Source: Vreelandella aquamarina (GTDB taxonomy: Bacteria; Pseudomonadota; Gammaproteobacteria; Pseudomonadales; Halomonadaceae). From it: a DNA stretch of 64,000 bases. Shown here one piece after another: positions 52,949 to 61,859 of the stretch (positions are counted from its first letter, which is position 1; the number at the start of each line of letters is the position of its first letter). The position numbers and the translations under genes were made by a program. The DNA is taken from positions 434,001 through 498,000 of the forward strand of contig NZ_JABYQT010000002.1 in NCBI RefSeq assembly GCF_020075495.1. Reading direction: 5' to 3'. Under the pieces are notes generated by a model. The model ran no database searches and had not been told where the DNA came from. It was given only the letters and a program-made list of their open reading frames with translations.

Positions 52949-54295
52949 TCACGCCTGGACGGAGCGCACTGAATCACCCCTGCCGATGGCGTAGTAGGCC
53001 AGCCCTGCCGCCTTGACGGTGTCGGGGTGAAACAGATTACGACCATCCACGATGATGGGTTCGAGTAGCGTCTTGCTCAGCGCCGAGAAGTCGACGGTGC
53101 GAAAGGCTTTCCACTCAGTGCAGATGACCAGCGCATGAGCGCCTTCCAGCGTATCTTCGCGTTGTTCGGCAAGGACCAGGTCATCACGTTCGCCGTAAAG
53201 TCGACGGCACTCGTTGCTGGCCTCCGGATCGAACGCCTGGACTTGCGCTCCAGCGCCCCATAGGGCTTCCATCAGGGCTCTGCTGGGAGCCTCGCGCATG
53301 TCATCGGTGCCAGGCTTGAAGGCAAGCCCCCACAAGGCAATGGTCTTGCCTGCCAGTTGACCATCAAATGCCTCGGAGAGTTTTTCGAACAACTTGTTCT
53401 TCTGCCGATCATTGACCCGTTCCACCGCCTTGATGATATGAGCGGGCTGACCGATTTCATCGGCGGTATTGGCAAGCGCTCTTACGTCCTTGGGAAAGCA
53501 GGAGCCGCCATAGCCACAGCCGGGGTAGATAAAGCTGTAGCCTATGCGCGGGTCGGACCCGATGCCATGGCGCACCTCCTCGATCTCGGCGCCGAGGTGC
53601 TCAGCGAGGTTGGCGACTTCGTTGATGAAGCTTATCTTGGTCGCCAGTAGTGCGTTGGCGGCGTACTTGGTCAACTCGGCGCTGCGCACCCCCATGAACA
53701 TCAGCTTGTCGCGCTGGCGATTGTAAGGGCCGTAACACTGCCGCATAGCCTCCCTGACGCGCTCGGATTCGGTGCCGACGATGATTCGAGAGCCGCGGGA
53801 GAAGTCCTCGATCGCCGCTCCCTCCTTGAGAAATTCAGGGTTCGAACAAACATCGAAGTCGAACGCAACTCCTCGCTTCTCAAGCTCGTCGGCAACCGCG
53901 CGCTCGACCTTTTCGGCCGTACCCACGGGCACCGTCGATTTATCGACGATGATCTTGTACTCATTCATATGCTGGCCGATCGTCTCGGCCACCTTGAGTA
54001 CGTACTTGAGATCGGCGCTGCCATCTTCGTCGGAAGGGGTGCCCACGGCGATGAACTGGAGCAAACCGAACTTGACCGCCTCGGGAGCATCGGTGGTGAA
54101 ATTCAACCGACCCGCGGCTAGATTGTCGAGAATCAGGCGTTCCAGCCCTGGTTCGTAAATGGGTACTTGTCCCGCCTTGAGGGCTGACACCGTATTTTCA
54201 TTGACGTCGACGCAGATCACCTCATGGCCGACATCTGCAAGACAAGCGCCGGTGACGAGACCCACATAACCGCAACCGAAGATGGTAATCTTCAT
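52949..54295 (-). CDS. ugd: UDP-glucose 6-dehydrogenase
   Basis: A 448-residue NAD-dependent dehydrogenase that oxidises UDP-glucose twice to UDP-glucuronic acid. It has the Rossmann start [35 protein letters not shown], and the catalytic Cys in [12 protein letters not shown] (Cys266). Sequence features ([27 protein letters not shown]) place it with UDP-glucose rather than GDP-mannose (AlgD-type) dehydrogenases. I prefer the ATG at 54293-54295 (MKITIFG), as an upstream ORF extension has no family match. It is first in the EPS operon and likely supplies its substrate. Confidence 0.92.
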   Translation of the reverse strand: MKITIFGCGYVGLVTGACLADVGHEVICVDVNENTVSALKAGQVPIYEPGLERLILDNLAAGRLNFTTDAPEAVKFGLLQFIAVGTPSDEDGSADLKYVLKVAETIGQHMNEYKIIVDKSTVPVGTAEKVERAVADELEKRGVAFDFDVCSNPEFLKEGAAIEDFSRGSRIIVGTESERVREAMRQCYGPYNRQRDKLMFMGVRSAELTKYAANALLATKISFINEVANLAEHLGAEIEEVRHGIGSDPRIGYSFIYPGCGYGGSCFPKDVRALANTADEIGQPAHIIKAVERVNDRQKNKLFEKLSEAFDGQLAGKTIALWGLAFKPGTDDMREAPSRALMEALWGAGAQVQAFDPEASNECRRLYGERDDLVLAEQREDTLEGAHALVICTEWKAFRTVDFSALSKTLLEPIIVDGRNLFHPDTVKAAGLAYYAIGRGDSVRSVQA

Positions 54296-54828
54296 TTCCT
54301 TGTTACTCCTGTCCCTGTAGATGTGCCGTTTCATGCATTCATGTTAAAAAAGGTCAAGCGTCGTGCATCCAACCTTTTTCAACTTAAATAAACCCTCTTG
54401 CTCTCGAACTCTAAATACCGCCGGAAGCTTCGCTGCAACGTGTTACTGCAATTTGCGTTACGCGCTTTATAACTTCTTATACAGACAGTTACTCGATAAC
54501 GATAAAGAATGCTTATCTATCCCTCTGTTCGATAACGCACATAGGCGCCTGGAAACGTTATTCTGGATGCTCGTAGCACATTGATTTTTAATATTTAAAA
54601 TTGAGGGGTTAACCTAATTTAAGAATGCGCTCAGGCCGCCTGCGGACCGGAAACGGTACGGGAAGGGCATTGAAGCGAACAGAAGGGATCGCATCGGTAA
54701 GCAAAGCCGGGCGCTTTTGCTGTGCCGCATGGTTTTTTGAAATGAATGGGACAAGACAGCAGAAAGCACCGACTACAGCCGACGTTTTCTTGTCAAACCG
54801 GCTGCAACGGTGAGTCAATGGGCAGGTA
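54296..54828. promoter_or_regulatory. long AT-rich gap upstream of the EPS operon
   Basis: This is a 533-bp non-coding stretch, AT-rich compared with the rest (notably 54340-54620). It contains two direct copies of TCGATAACG (54493-54501 and 54529-54537), 36 bp apart, and an AT-rich palindrome TTTTTAATATTTAAAA-type block near 54585-54600. It probably holds the EPS promoter and regulator sites. I found no AlgU or sigma-54 consensus by eye. Short open frames here look spurious. Confidence 0.5.
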
Positions 54829-55572
54829 TCAGGCGAGGGCTTCTTGCTTGATATGCAGGTAAAGCGGGTCGAACTCGCCTGCTTGCTGGATTTTTTCCCA
54901 GTCGGGAATGGTGATCTGCTGTCTGTGCGTGCTTATCAGCCCATCGCTACGCAGCGCCTGCAACACTCGATTGACGTGTACCGGCGTAATGCCGGAGGCA
55001 TCGGCGATCTCGGCTTGGGTGATGGGCATCTTGAAGGTTTGCTCTTCGACCAGCCCTACGGCCTTGAGACGCAACATGAGTTCGCAGATGAGATGTGCTA
55101 CGCGGGAATAGGCATCCCGCTGGCCAATGTTCAGCAGCCACTCGCGGAAAATGGACGCATGCACCAGCGTTTCCCGCCATAAAGCCGCGCCTATACGAGG
55201 ATAACGATCACACAGCTGGTACAGGTCGGCATGCTTGATAAAACCGAGCTTGCAGGGGGTGATCGTTGAAATATTGATATCCAGAACCTGCAGGTGCAAA
55301 CTCTGAAGGTCGGGGATATCGCCGGGTACATGAATCGCGATGATCTGGCGTTTACCTTCGGCAGAAACCTTGTGCACGCAGGTAAACCCCTCACTGATGA
55401 AAAAGCACTGACCGGGTTGGTCACCGACCTTGACGATATTCTGGTTCGTTGCAATGTCCTTGGTCTGGATAGGTAAATCTCGCAGGGCCTGTTCTTCCTC
55501 ACTGGTCAGTTTGAAGATGCTTTCCAGCTTGCGAATCATCATGTCGTTGGCGGAGTGGAGGGCTTTTATCAT
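54829..55572 (-). CDS. Crp/Fnr-family transcriptional regulator
   Basis: A 247-residue regulator. The N-terminal beta-roll has KVGDQPGQCFFISEGF and IAIHVPGDIPDLQSLHL; the C-terminal winged HTH is ITQAEIADASGITPVHVNRVL. There is no Fnr-type cysteine cluster, so the effector is unknown. The gene is transcribed toward the ugd-led EPS operon from across the AT-rich gap, so it may regulate that operon. It starts at the ATG 55570-55572 with GGAA upstream; an internal ATG is also possible. Confidence 0.85.
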   Translation of the reverse strand: MIKALHSANDMMIRKLESIFKLTSEEEQALRDLPIQTKDIATNQNIVKVGDQPGQCFFISEGFTCVHKVSAEGKRQIIAIHVPGDIPDLQSLHLQVLDINISTITPCKLGFIKHADLYQLCDRYPRIGAALWRETLVHASIFREWLLNIGQRDAYSRVAHLICELMLRLKAVGLVEEQTFKMPITQAEIADASGITPVHVNRVLQALRSDGLISTHRQQITIPDWEKIQQAGEFDPLYLHIKQEALA

Positions 55573-55798
55573 GTCTGGATTCCATGGCGTTCAAAGGCAG
55601 GGCTGTAGGCAATGATGTCTAAATCGCCTGCAGAAGATAAGGATAAGCCCTTCGTCGGTTGAGCCAATGAATATAGCCAACCAGCCGTTGGAGTCCAACG
55701 CATTCTACGTTGAACAGATGCAGATGATTTTACGCCATCATGTAGACGTCAGTGAACCCTCGTTCTCCTGTCGATGCCCATTGCCTGGCGCCAGCGTG

Positions 55799-56245
55799 CT
55801 AGATCTGCTTGGCAGGAATCTGCAGCAGTGAAGCCAATCGTCCATGCCGACCTTCCAGTAGATCTGCCAGAGTATAGTCATCCAGAACGCTCAGGAAGGC
55901 TTCCAGCGCGTCATTGAGTATCGGTTTGAGACGGCATGAGGGTGTGATCACGCAGGCATTGTCATCGCGAAAACACTCAACCAGTGCCATTTCCTGCTCG
56001 GTATCGCGCACCAGGGCGCCCAGGCGAATGTCGCAAGCGGCCCGGGCGAGAAAAAGCCCGCCATGTTTGCCGCGAATTGCTTTAAGGTACTCTTTTTGAT
56101 GTAATTCTTGAACGATTTTCATCAGGTGATTGCGTGAGATTGAAAACGCCTCGGCAATTTCCGTGATAGTGGCGCGCTCTTCATCCTTGGTCGCCAGGTA
56201 CAGCAGAACGCGAATCGAGTAATCGGTAAAGCGGGTTAAATGCAT
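55799..56245 (-). CDS. nsrR: NsrR-type nitric-oxide-sensing Rrf2 repressor
   Basis: A 148-residue Rrf2 protein. It begins MHLTRFTDYSIRVLLYLA, with a winged HTH (ATITEIAEAFSISRNHLMKIV), and has three conserved cysteines at 91, 98 and 104 (spaced C-x6-C-x5-C) to bind an iron-sulfur cluster, as in NsrR. The last helices (LDDYTLADLLEG) match too. NsrR represses NO-detoxification genes until NO destroys the cluster. The start is the ATG at 56243-56245. It is divergent from a DUF488 gene, a frequent partner. Confidence 0.88.
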   Translation of the reverse strand: MHLTRFTDYSIRVLLYLATKDEERATITEIAEAFSISRNHLMKIVQELHQKEYLKAIRGKHGGLFLARAACDIRLGALVRDTEQEMALVECFRDDNACVITPSCRLKPILNDALEAFLSVLDDYTLADLLEGRHGRLASLLQIPAKQI

Positions 56246-56477
56246 GGGCTGCCGGGTGCAAGTCAAAAAAGTATTGTACGGCGTTTAATAAGCGTGGGGA
56301 ATGCACCCGGCGTCTGTCGTTCTATTTGCCTGTTCCTGACTCGTCTAATCAACCGCTGCCGTTATCAATGCAGCCGGCGTCGGGTCGATACATCGCCCGA
56401 TGCTAGGGGTAGCATATCTTGGGGGTATAGAGTGCTTGGGTATATCTGGGCATGAAAAACGGTTTCAGGGAGGTCCT

Positions 56478-56906
56478 ATGCGCTACGAAATAGCGCTCAA
56501 GCGGGTCTATTTCGCTGCTGAAGAGCATGACGGTGCGCGTATTCTGGTCGACCGGCTATGGCCGCGCGGCAAGGAGCGTGGTTCGCTTTCGTTGACCGAG
56601 TGGTATCGCGATGCAGCCCCTTCATCATCCTTGCGGCGTGATTATCAGCAGAGCAAGATCAGCGAAGCCTCGTTTCAGACCCGCTACCGGCTGGAGCTCA
56701 AGGAGTCTGCCGATGCGCTTGTACCGCTGATGCGCTACGCCCGTCAGGGAAAGCTGACGCTCTTGACTGCCACCCGCTCGCTTGCCGACTCTCATCTTCC
56801 ATTGTTGCGCGAGGCCTTGCTTTGCGCGCTCGACGAAGAGGACCGGCATGATCTGGAACCGGCCTCGGCGCCCTGTTATCGCCATTATTTCCCTGACGAC
56901 AGTTGA
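56478..56906 (+). CDS. DUF488 family protein (YeaO-like)
   Basis: A 142-residue cytoplasmic protein with the DUF488 signature VDRLWPRGKERGSLSLTEWY and a C-terminal LTLLTATRSLADSHLPLL. The biochemical role of the family is not settled. The ATG at 56478 has AGGGAGG upstream. It is divergent from nsrR, and the gap (56246-56477) contains short GGGTATA-like repeats (56400-56450), so NsrR may control it. It ends 90 bp before a strong terminator. Confidence 0.82.
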   Translation: MRYEIALKRVYFAAEEHDGARILVDRLWPRGKERGSLSLTEWYRDAAPSSSLRRDYQQSKISEASFQTRYRLELKESADALVPLMRYARQGKLTLLTATRSLADSHLPLLREALLCALDEEDRHDLEPASAPCYRHYFPDDS

Positions 56907-56994
56907 TGCTTGAAGCCTGCTGGCGCTTGTCAGGCGCTGCATGAGCGCGTCGAGCAAATGCCCAGTCAGCAAGGCATATGGTCGAGCCATCATC

Positions 56995-57032
56995 AAAAGG
57001 TGCAAGCGTACATAGGCTTGCACCTTTTTTTT
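56995..57032. terminator. intrinsic terminator after the DUF488 gene
   Basis: AAAAGGTGCAAGC (56995-57007) pairs with GCTTGCACCTTTT (57016-57028) around an 8-base loop, with eight Ts in all (57025-57032). It isolates the DUF488 transcript from the Lrp-led block. Confidence 0.9.
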
Positions 57033-57146
57033 GTGTGATGAGTATGACCGACGATTCTTGAAGGGCGAAAAAAACATCCTTTACGCTGGTGAATGCAAGG
57101 TGGTTGTGAAAATATATTTACCTGACCACCAGTTTGGGGAAATAAA

Positions 57147-57614
57147 TTGCTTATTGATCGCTTCGATTTGAAAATTATTGAACAGCTTCAGCGGAATGAT
57201 AATCTTTCGATAGCCCAGCTTGCAGAAGGCATCGGGCTTTCAGTGACTCCCTGCTGGCGGCGCATACAACGGCTTGAAAAGGAGGGGGTGATTGAAAAGA
57301 GAATCGCCGTCTTAAACCCTGAAAAGCTCAATCTTGGCCTGACTGTTTTCGTGATGATCAAGACCGATAAACATAACCAGGCCTGGCTGGATGCCTTCAA
57401 GGAGGCCGTTCAGTCGTTCCCCGAAGTCATGGAGGTCAACCGGCTGGCAGGGGAGTTTGATTACTTGCTCAAGGTCATCACGCGCGATAACCAATCGTTT
57501 GATGCCTTTTATAAAAGGCTTATCGCAAAAATAGAGCTCAGTAATGTCACATCATGCTTCTCAATGGAACAAGTCAAGAAAACCACCGAGCTGCCACTCG
57601 GGGACGTCATCTGA
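57147..57614 (+). CDS. Lrp/AsnC-family transcriptional regulator
   Basis: A 155-residue regulator: HTH LSIAQLAEGIGLSVTPCWRRI (about 20-42) and an RAM/ligand domain with EVMEVNRLAGEFDYLLKVIT. Lrp-type regulators usually sense an amino acid or related amine. It starts with a TTG codon at 57147, preceded by GGGGA. A GGTGGT/ACCACC pair (57099-57104 and 57125-57130) upstream could be its own site. Its 3' end overlaps the next gene by 71 bp, so it belongs with that catabolic block and probably controls it. Confidence 0.88.
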   Translation: MLIDRFDLKIIEQLQRNDNLSIAQLAEGIGLSVTPCWRRIQRLEKEGVIEKRIAVLNPEKLNLGLTVFVMIKTDKHNQAWLDAFKEAVQSFPEVMEVNRLAGEFDYLLKVITRDNQSFDAFYKRLIAKIELSNVTSCFSMEQVKKTTELPLGDVI

Positions 57615-59250
57615 TTGGATTCGCTATATCCGTGATGAAGTGATCGGGGAGGGGGTGATAATTACCGGGCCTTTTGGCGAGCGCCCGCTGCTTTACGCCG
57701 ATTATACGGCTTCGGGCCGAGCGCTGGGCGTGGTGGAAGACGCGCTGCGCTTCAAGGTACTGCCGTTTTACGCCAATACCCATACCGAAACGTCCTATAC
57801 CGGCAAGACCACGACCCGCCTTCGTGAAGCGGCCCGCCAGGCAGTGAGTCAATCGGTAGGCGCCAATGACGATTACGCGGTCATTTTCACGGGGTCCGGG
57901 GCTACCTCCGCCATTCATCGCTGTAGCCAGATTCTGCAGCTCCATACCGGTCAGGCGTCCTCGGCGAAGGCAAGGCCCGTGGTCTTTGTGGGTCCTTTCG
58001 AACACCACTCCAACGATCTTGTCTGGCGTGAATGTGATGTGGATCTTGTACGAATCCCGCTTTGCAGCCGTGGTACTCCCTGCCTGGATACCCTCTCTTG
58101 CCAGCTTGACGCCTATGCTGAACGTGACATCAAGATCGTGGCGTTCTCGGCGGCGTCCAACGTGACCGGCATCAAGACCGATGTAACGGCGCTGGCGCAG
58201 CTGGTGCACCAGCATGGTGGCATCGTACTGGTCGATTACGCGGCAAGCGGGCCCTATGTCGGCATCAATATGGCCGGTACGGGCAGCGGTGATCATCTTG
58301 ATGGCATTTTCCTCTCGCCGCACAAGTTTGTTGGCGGGCCGGGCAGTTCCGGCGTGCTGGTAATGCGCAAGGCGCTGTGCCGCAACGCCAAGCCTTCGGT
58401 TGCCGGTGGTGGTACGGTGTCCTACGTTACGGCTCACCAGCACCGTTATGTCACCAGTATTCAGCGCCGTGAAGAGGCGGGAACGCCGGGCATTCTAGGC
58501 GATATTCGGGCCGGGCTTGCGTTTCGTATCAAGGATCTGGTGGGGGCTTGTGCGATAGAAGCCCGCGAACACGAACTTGTCGAAATGGTCATGGCCCGCT
58601 GGAAAGCGGTCAGCAATATTCATCTGCTTGGCTCTCTGAGCGCCTCTCGGCTAGCCATTTTTTCGTTTAACATCAGCGCTGGCGGGCGTGACATTCACCA
58701 TAACCTGGTGGTGGCGATGCTCAATGACCTGTTTGGCATCCAGGCCCGAGGCGGCTGTTCCTGTGCTGGACCCTATGGCCATGAGCTGCTTGCGATTGAC
58801 GAAAAAGCCGCTGCCGAGCATGAAGATTTAGTCCAAACCGGAAGAAGCTTATATCGTCCGGGTTGGGTAAGAGTCGGTTTTAATTTCTTTTTTAGCAATG
58901 AGACCGCTAACTATGTAATATCGGCGGTCGAATTTATTGCTCGTTACGCCCCGATACTCATGAAACTCTACTCCGTCGATGAACATAGCGGTGTGTGGCA
59001 CGCCCGTTCGCAAGACGCAGCCCCGCCATCTGCCGATCTCCTTGATACGCTGCTGTTTCAGGAGACGCTCCAGGAACCGACTGTGCCGGATCAGGCCGAT
59101 GACTATTTCGCCAAGGCTTACGCACTGGTAGAGCGGGCCAAGGAGCTGCCGCTTGCCGAGAACAGGTACGTGGAAGTACCCGTTCGTTGGTTCTGGTGGC
59201 CGCATGAAGCGGAGCAGGCTCTTAAGGCACAAACCGAGAAAACGCAATGA
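57544..59250 (+). CDS. class V aminotransferase/cysteine-desulfurase-like PLP enzyme
   Basis: A 568-residue fold-type I PLP enzyme. The domain start WIRYIRDEVIGEG and LLYADYTASGRALG is typical of a poorly studied class V subgroup. The PLP ligands are Asp231 (VLVDYAASGP) and the Schiff-base Lys261 (SPHKFVGGPGSSG). A Cys-rich loop, ARGGCSCAGPYGH, occupies the place of the desulfurase active-site Cys. A C-terminal extension of about 100 residues follows. Its reaction is unknown: desulfuration, transamination or lyase. The start at 57544 overlaps the lrp gene because the conserved WIRYIRD lies before any later ATG. It is linked to the flavoprotein gene by a 4-bp overlap. Confidence 0.82.
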   Translation: MSHHASQWNKSRKPPSCHSGTSSDWIRYIRDEVIGEGVIITGPFGERPLLYADYTASGRALGVVEDALRFKVLPFYANTHTETSYTGKTTTRLREAARQAVSQSVGANDDYAVIFTGSGATSAIHRCSQILQLHTGQASSAKARPVVFVGPFEHHSNDLVWRECDVDLVRIPLCSRGTPCLDTLSCQLDAYAERDIKIVAFSAASNVTGIKTDVTALAQLVHQHGGIVLVDYAASGPYVGINMAGTGSGDHLDGIFLSPHKFVGGPGSSGVLVMRKALCRNAKPSVAGGGTVSYVTAHQHRYVTSIQRREEAGTPGILGDIRAGLAFRIKDLVGACAIEAREHELVEMVMARWKAVSNIHLLGSLSASRLAIFSFNISAGGRDIHHNLVVAMLNDLFGIQARGGCSCAGPYGHELLAIDEKAAAEHEDLVQTGRSLYRPGWVRVGFNFFFSNETANYVISAVEFIARYAPILMKLYSVDEHSGVWHARSQDAAPPSADLLDTLLFQETLQEPTVPDQADDYFAKAYALVERAKELPLAENRYVEVPVRWFWWPHEAEQALKAQTEKTQ

Positions 59251-60716
59251 CGATGACTCCTTCACTGGCTGGCGCTGGCCTTGAGGCGCTGAACGCCCGC
59301 GTTCACCACGACTTGGCATGTTTGAATATTCCACCGACCAGCTGGGTTCCCGAGCGAACGACCAGTGACGGCCAGACCGTGCATGACGTGATAATCATCG
59401 GTGGCGGCCAGTGTGGGCTGGTGGCGGGCTTTGCGCTGTTGTCCGGGGGTATCCGCAATATCCGGATATTTGACCGCAATCCAGCGGGACTTGAAGGCCC
59501 CTGGCTCAACTATGCGCGTATGGAAACCCTGCGTTCCCCCAAGACGCTGCCGGGGCCCAGCTATGGTTTTGCCTCGCTGACATTTCGCGCCTGGTATGAA
59601 GCGCAGTTCGGCACCCAGGCGTGGGAGGCGCTGGACAAGATCCCGCGTCCGACCTGGATGGCCTACCTGAACTGGTATCGCGAGGTGCTGAACCTTCCGG
59701 TCGAGAACGATGTGAACGTGGAGCATGTGACGCCCGAGGGGGATCTATTAAGGCTGACGCTTTCAGGTAGAGGTGCGCAGGCCAAGACCGTGCTTACCCG
59801 TAAGCTGATAATGGCTACTGGTCGTGAGGGTACGGGGGCGCCCAAGATTCCAGGCTTTGTCGATGACCTGCCAGCCGATACCTGGGCGCACTCGGCCGAT
59901 GTGATCGACTTTTCGAGCCTGAAGGGCAAGCGGGTTGTCGTGATCGGGGTGGGCGCCTCTGCGGTGGATAATGCCGCTGAAGCGCTCGAGCACGGCGCCA
60001 GCGACGTACGCTTTCTGATTCGCCGCCAGCAGATGCCGCGGATCAACAAGATGATGGGCATCGGCTCGTTCGGTTTTACCCATGGCTACGCGGGCTTACC
60101 TGATGAGTGGCGCTGGCGCATCATGCACTACTCGTTTGCTACCCAGACACCGCCACCCCGAGGCTCCACGCTGCGTGTCAGCCGCCACGCCAACGCCCAC
60201 TTTCACTTTGGCTGTGGAATCCAGGGCGTGCACATGGAAGGCGAGGAGATTGTCATTGATACCCAGAAGGGGGTGGTGCGTTGCGACTACCTGATTCTGG
60301 GAACCGGGTTTGAGATCGACCCCTTGGCGCGTACCGAGCTCGCCGGCTATGCCGATCGCATCCTGCTCTGGCGTGACCGTTACCAGCCGCCGGCGGAGCT
60401 TGAAAACGAGGAGCTGGGCAACTTCCCCTATGTCGGGCGCGACTTTGCCTTTCAGGAGCGTGAGCCGGGCTCGGCGCCGTGGCTCAACAATATTCACTGC
60501 TTCAATTATGGCGCCACCGTCAGCCTGGGCAAGGTCAGCGGAGACATTCCCGGTATCAGCGAAGGGGCGAGTTGGCTGGCTGGGGCTATCGCTGCCAACC
60601 TGTATCGCGAAGATGCCGAGCTGCACTGGCAGCGCCTCCAGCAGTACGATACGCCTGAACTGCTGGGTGATGAGTGGGAAGCCTCACCGCTTCCCGATCA
60701 AACCGTCAACGCCTGA
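59247..60716 (+). CDS. FMO/BVMO-like FAD-dependent NAD(P)H monooxygenase
   Basis: A 489-residue two-dinucleotide flavoprotein. It has the FAD site VIIIGGGQCGLVAGFALLS, an NADPH site KRVVVIGVGASAVDNAAEA and the third motif LILGTGFEIDP, which link it to flavin monooxygenases and SidA-like oxidoreductases. It probably hydroxylates or oxygenates a small nitrogen or sulfur compound; the substrate is not known. The ATG overlaps the PLP gene stop (ATGA), so they are coupled. Confidence 0.82.
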   Translation: MTMTPSLAGAGLEALNARVHHDLACLNIPPTSWVPERTTSDGQTVHDVIIIGGGQCGLVAGFALLSGGIRNIRIFDRNPAGLEGPWLNYARMETLRSPKTLPGPSYGFASLTFRAWYEAQFGTQAWEALDKIPRPTWMAYLNWYREVLNLPVENDVNVEHVTPEGDLLRLTLSGRGAQAKTVLTRKLIMATGREGTGAPKIPGFVDDLPADTWAHSADVIDFSSLKGKRVVVIGVGASAVDNAAEALEHGASDVRFLIRRQQMPRINKMMGIGSFGFTHGYAGLPDEWRWRIMHYSFATQTPPPRGSTLRVSRHANAHFHFGCGIQGVHMEGEEIVIDTQKGVVRCDYLILGTGFEIDPLARTELAGYADRILLWRDRYQPPAELENEELGNFPYVGRDFAFQEREPGSAPWLNNIHCFNYGATVSLGKVSGDIPGISEGASWLAGAIAANLYREDAELHWQRLQQYDTPELLGDEWEASPLPDQTVNA

Positions 60717-60746
60717 TGCGGCGTAATAGAATGCAAGGGATCAAAG

Positions 60747-61241
60747 ATGACGCATGTAATAGAAAAGGCGGCCAATGTGCCCGCAACCGGGCCGCTGGCG
60801 GAGGCGCTGGCGATGCGCGGCAAGTTGATGGATTTGACCCAGGCGTCTTATGAAGCTGCGTTGCTGCCCGTCGACGAAGGCCAGGTGCCGGCCAGTGTTC
60901 GGGCCGCCTTGGCGTGCCGCATGGCGCGCATCTGCCAGCAGGCGGGATTGAGTCAGCATTACGCTGATCTTCTCCAGCGCTATGGCCGCGATGCCGACCC
61001 TTACCAGTTGGCCCAGCCGGGTACTCGGCCGCCCAAAGAGCAGACACGGCTTGGCGCCATGGTGGCCTATGTGGATCTGGTCACACAGAGCCCGCGCGAT
61101 GCGACCAAGGCAGATATCGATGCCTTGACGCAAGCGGGCCTTGAAGAGGCGGACATCGTGCGCTTGGCGGGGCTTGTGGCCTTCGTCAACTACCAGCTTC
61201 GTGTTACTGCCGTACTTAGCGTCATGGGAGAGAATTCATGA
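60747..61241 (+). CDS. CMD-like domain protein
   Basis: A 164-residue helical protein of the carboxymuconolactone-decarboxylase/AhpD superfamily (SVRAALACRMARICQQAGLSQ; ADIDALTQAGLEEADIVRLAGLVAFVN). The CxxC peroxidase motif of AhpD is absent, so it is probably an inactive or scaffold partner of the next protein. Similar CMD plus AhpD pairs occur together in proteobacterial catabolic cassettes. The ATG at 60747 has AGGGA upstream. Confidence 0.78.
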   Translation: MTHVIEKAANVPATGPLAEALAMRGKLMDLTQASYEAALLPVDEGQVPASVRAALACRMARICQQAGLSQHYADLLQRYGRDADPYQLAQPGTRPPKEQTRLGAMVAYVDLVTQSPRDATKADIDALTQAGLEEADIVRLAGLVAFVNYQLRVTAVLSVMGENS

Positions 61242-61816
61242 GCCGCGTCATTCACAAGTTCACTACCCGCGTGCCCACGTGGCGCCCCCACATCACGCCG
61301 ATTGACCTGGATAGCGCCACGCCCGCTCAGCGTGAAGCATTGAAGGAAACGCCTTCGAATACCAAGATCTCCGATTATGTGCTGGTACTTGCCCATGACC
61401 CGGAATCGCTGCGTATCCGCACGTCATTGTTCAACGGCATCATGTACGACAAGGGCGGGCTTTCGCGCGAGGAGCGTGAACTGGGCGCGGTAGCCGCCTC
61501 GGTGGTCAACCGCTGTATCTACTGCGCCGCCGTTCACGCCCAGCGCTACAACCATATCGTGGGCGATGAAAAGGTGATGCAGGATATCTTTCTGCGCGGC
61601 AAGGAGGCCGACCTGGTGCCCCGCGTACGTGCGATTCTGAAGTTCGCGATGCGTCTTTCCGAGTGCCCGCCCAACGTATCGCAGGACGACATCCAGAGCC
61701 TGCGCGAGGTGGGCCTTGATGAGCAGGAAATTCTCGATCTGACGCTTTCCACCACCCTGTTTGGCTGGGCAAACCGGTTGATGCACACCTTGGGTGAACC
61801 GGTTTCCAGTCACTAG
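61238..61816 (+). CDS. AhpD-like peroxidase-related protein
   Basis: A 192-residue AhpD-fold protein with the redox motif CIYCAAVHAQRY (Cys-x2-Cys-x3-His), the active-site form of alkylhydroperoxidase D. It likely reduces a peroxide or thiol intermediate. Its ATG overlaps the preceding CMD gene stop (ATGA). It sits between that gene and the TRAP transporter, so it may detoxify products of the monooxygenase step. Confidence 0.8.
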   Translation: MSRVIHKFTTRVPTWRPHITPIDLDSATPAQREALKETPSNTKISDYVLVLAHDPESLRIRTSLFNGIMYDKGGLSREERELGAVAASVVNRCIYCAAVHAQRYNHIVGDEKVMQDIFLRGKEADLVPRVRAILKFAMRLSECPPNVSQDDIQSLREVGLDEQEILDLTLSTTLFGWANRLMHTLGEPVSSH

Positions 61817-61859
61817 CACCAAAAACTAAAATAGTTGGCACACACAAAAGGAACTCCCC

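Noticed and set aside
52949-54295. Calling the first EPS gene algD
   Set aside because: Motifs match UDP-glucose dehydrogenase, not GDP-mannose dehydrogenase.
54363-54584. 73-codon open frame in the EPS gap
   Set aside because: No ribosome-binding site and no plausible protein character; judged to be chance in AT-rich DNA.
54609-54818. 69-codon open frame in the EPS gap
   Set aside because: An overlapping frame on the other strand is equally open and neither has start signals.
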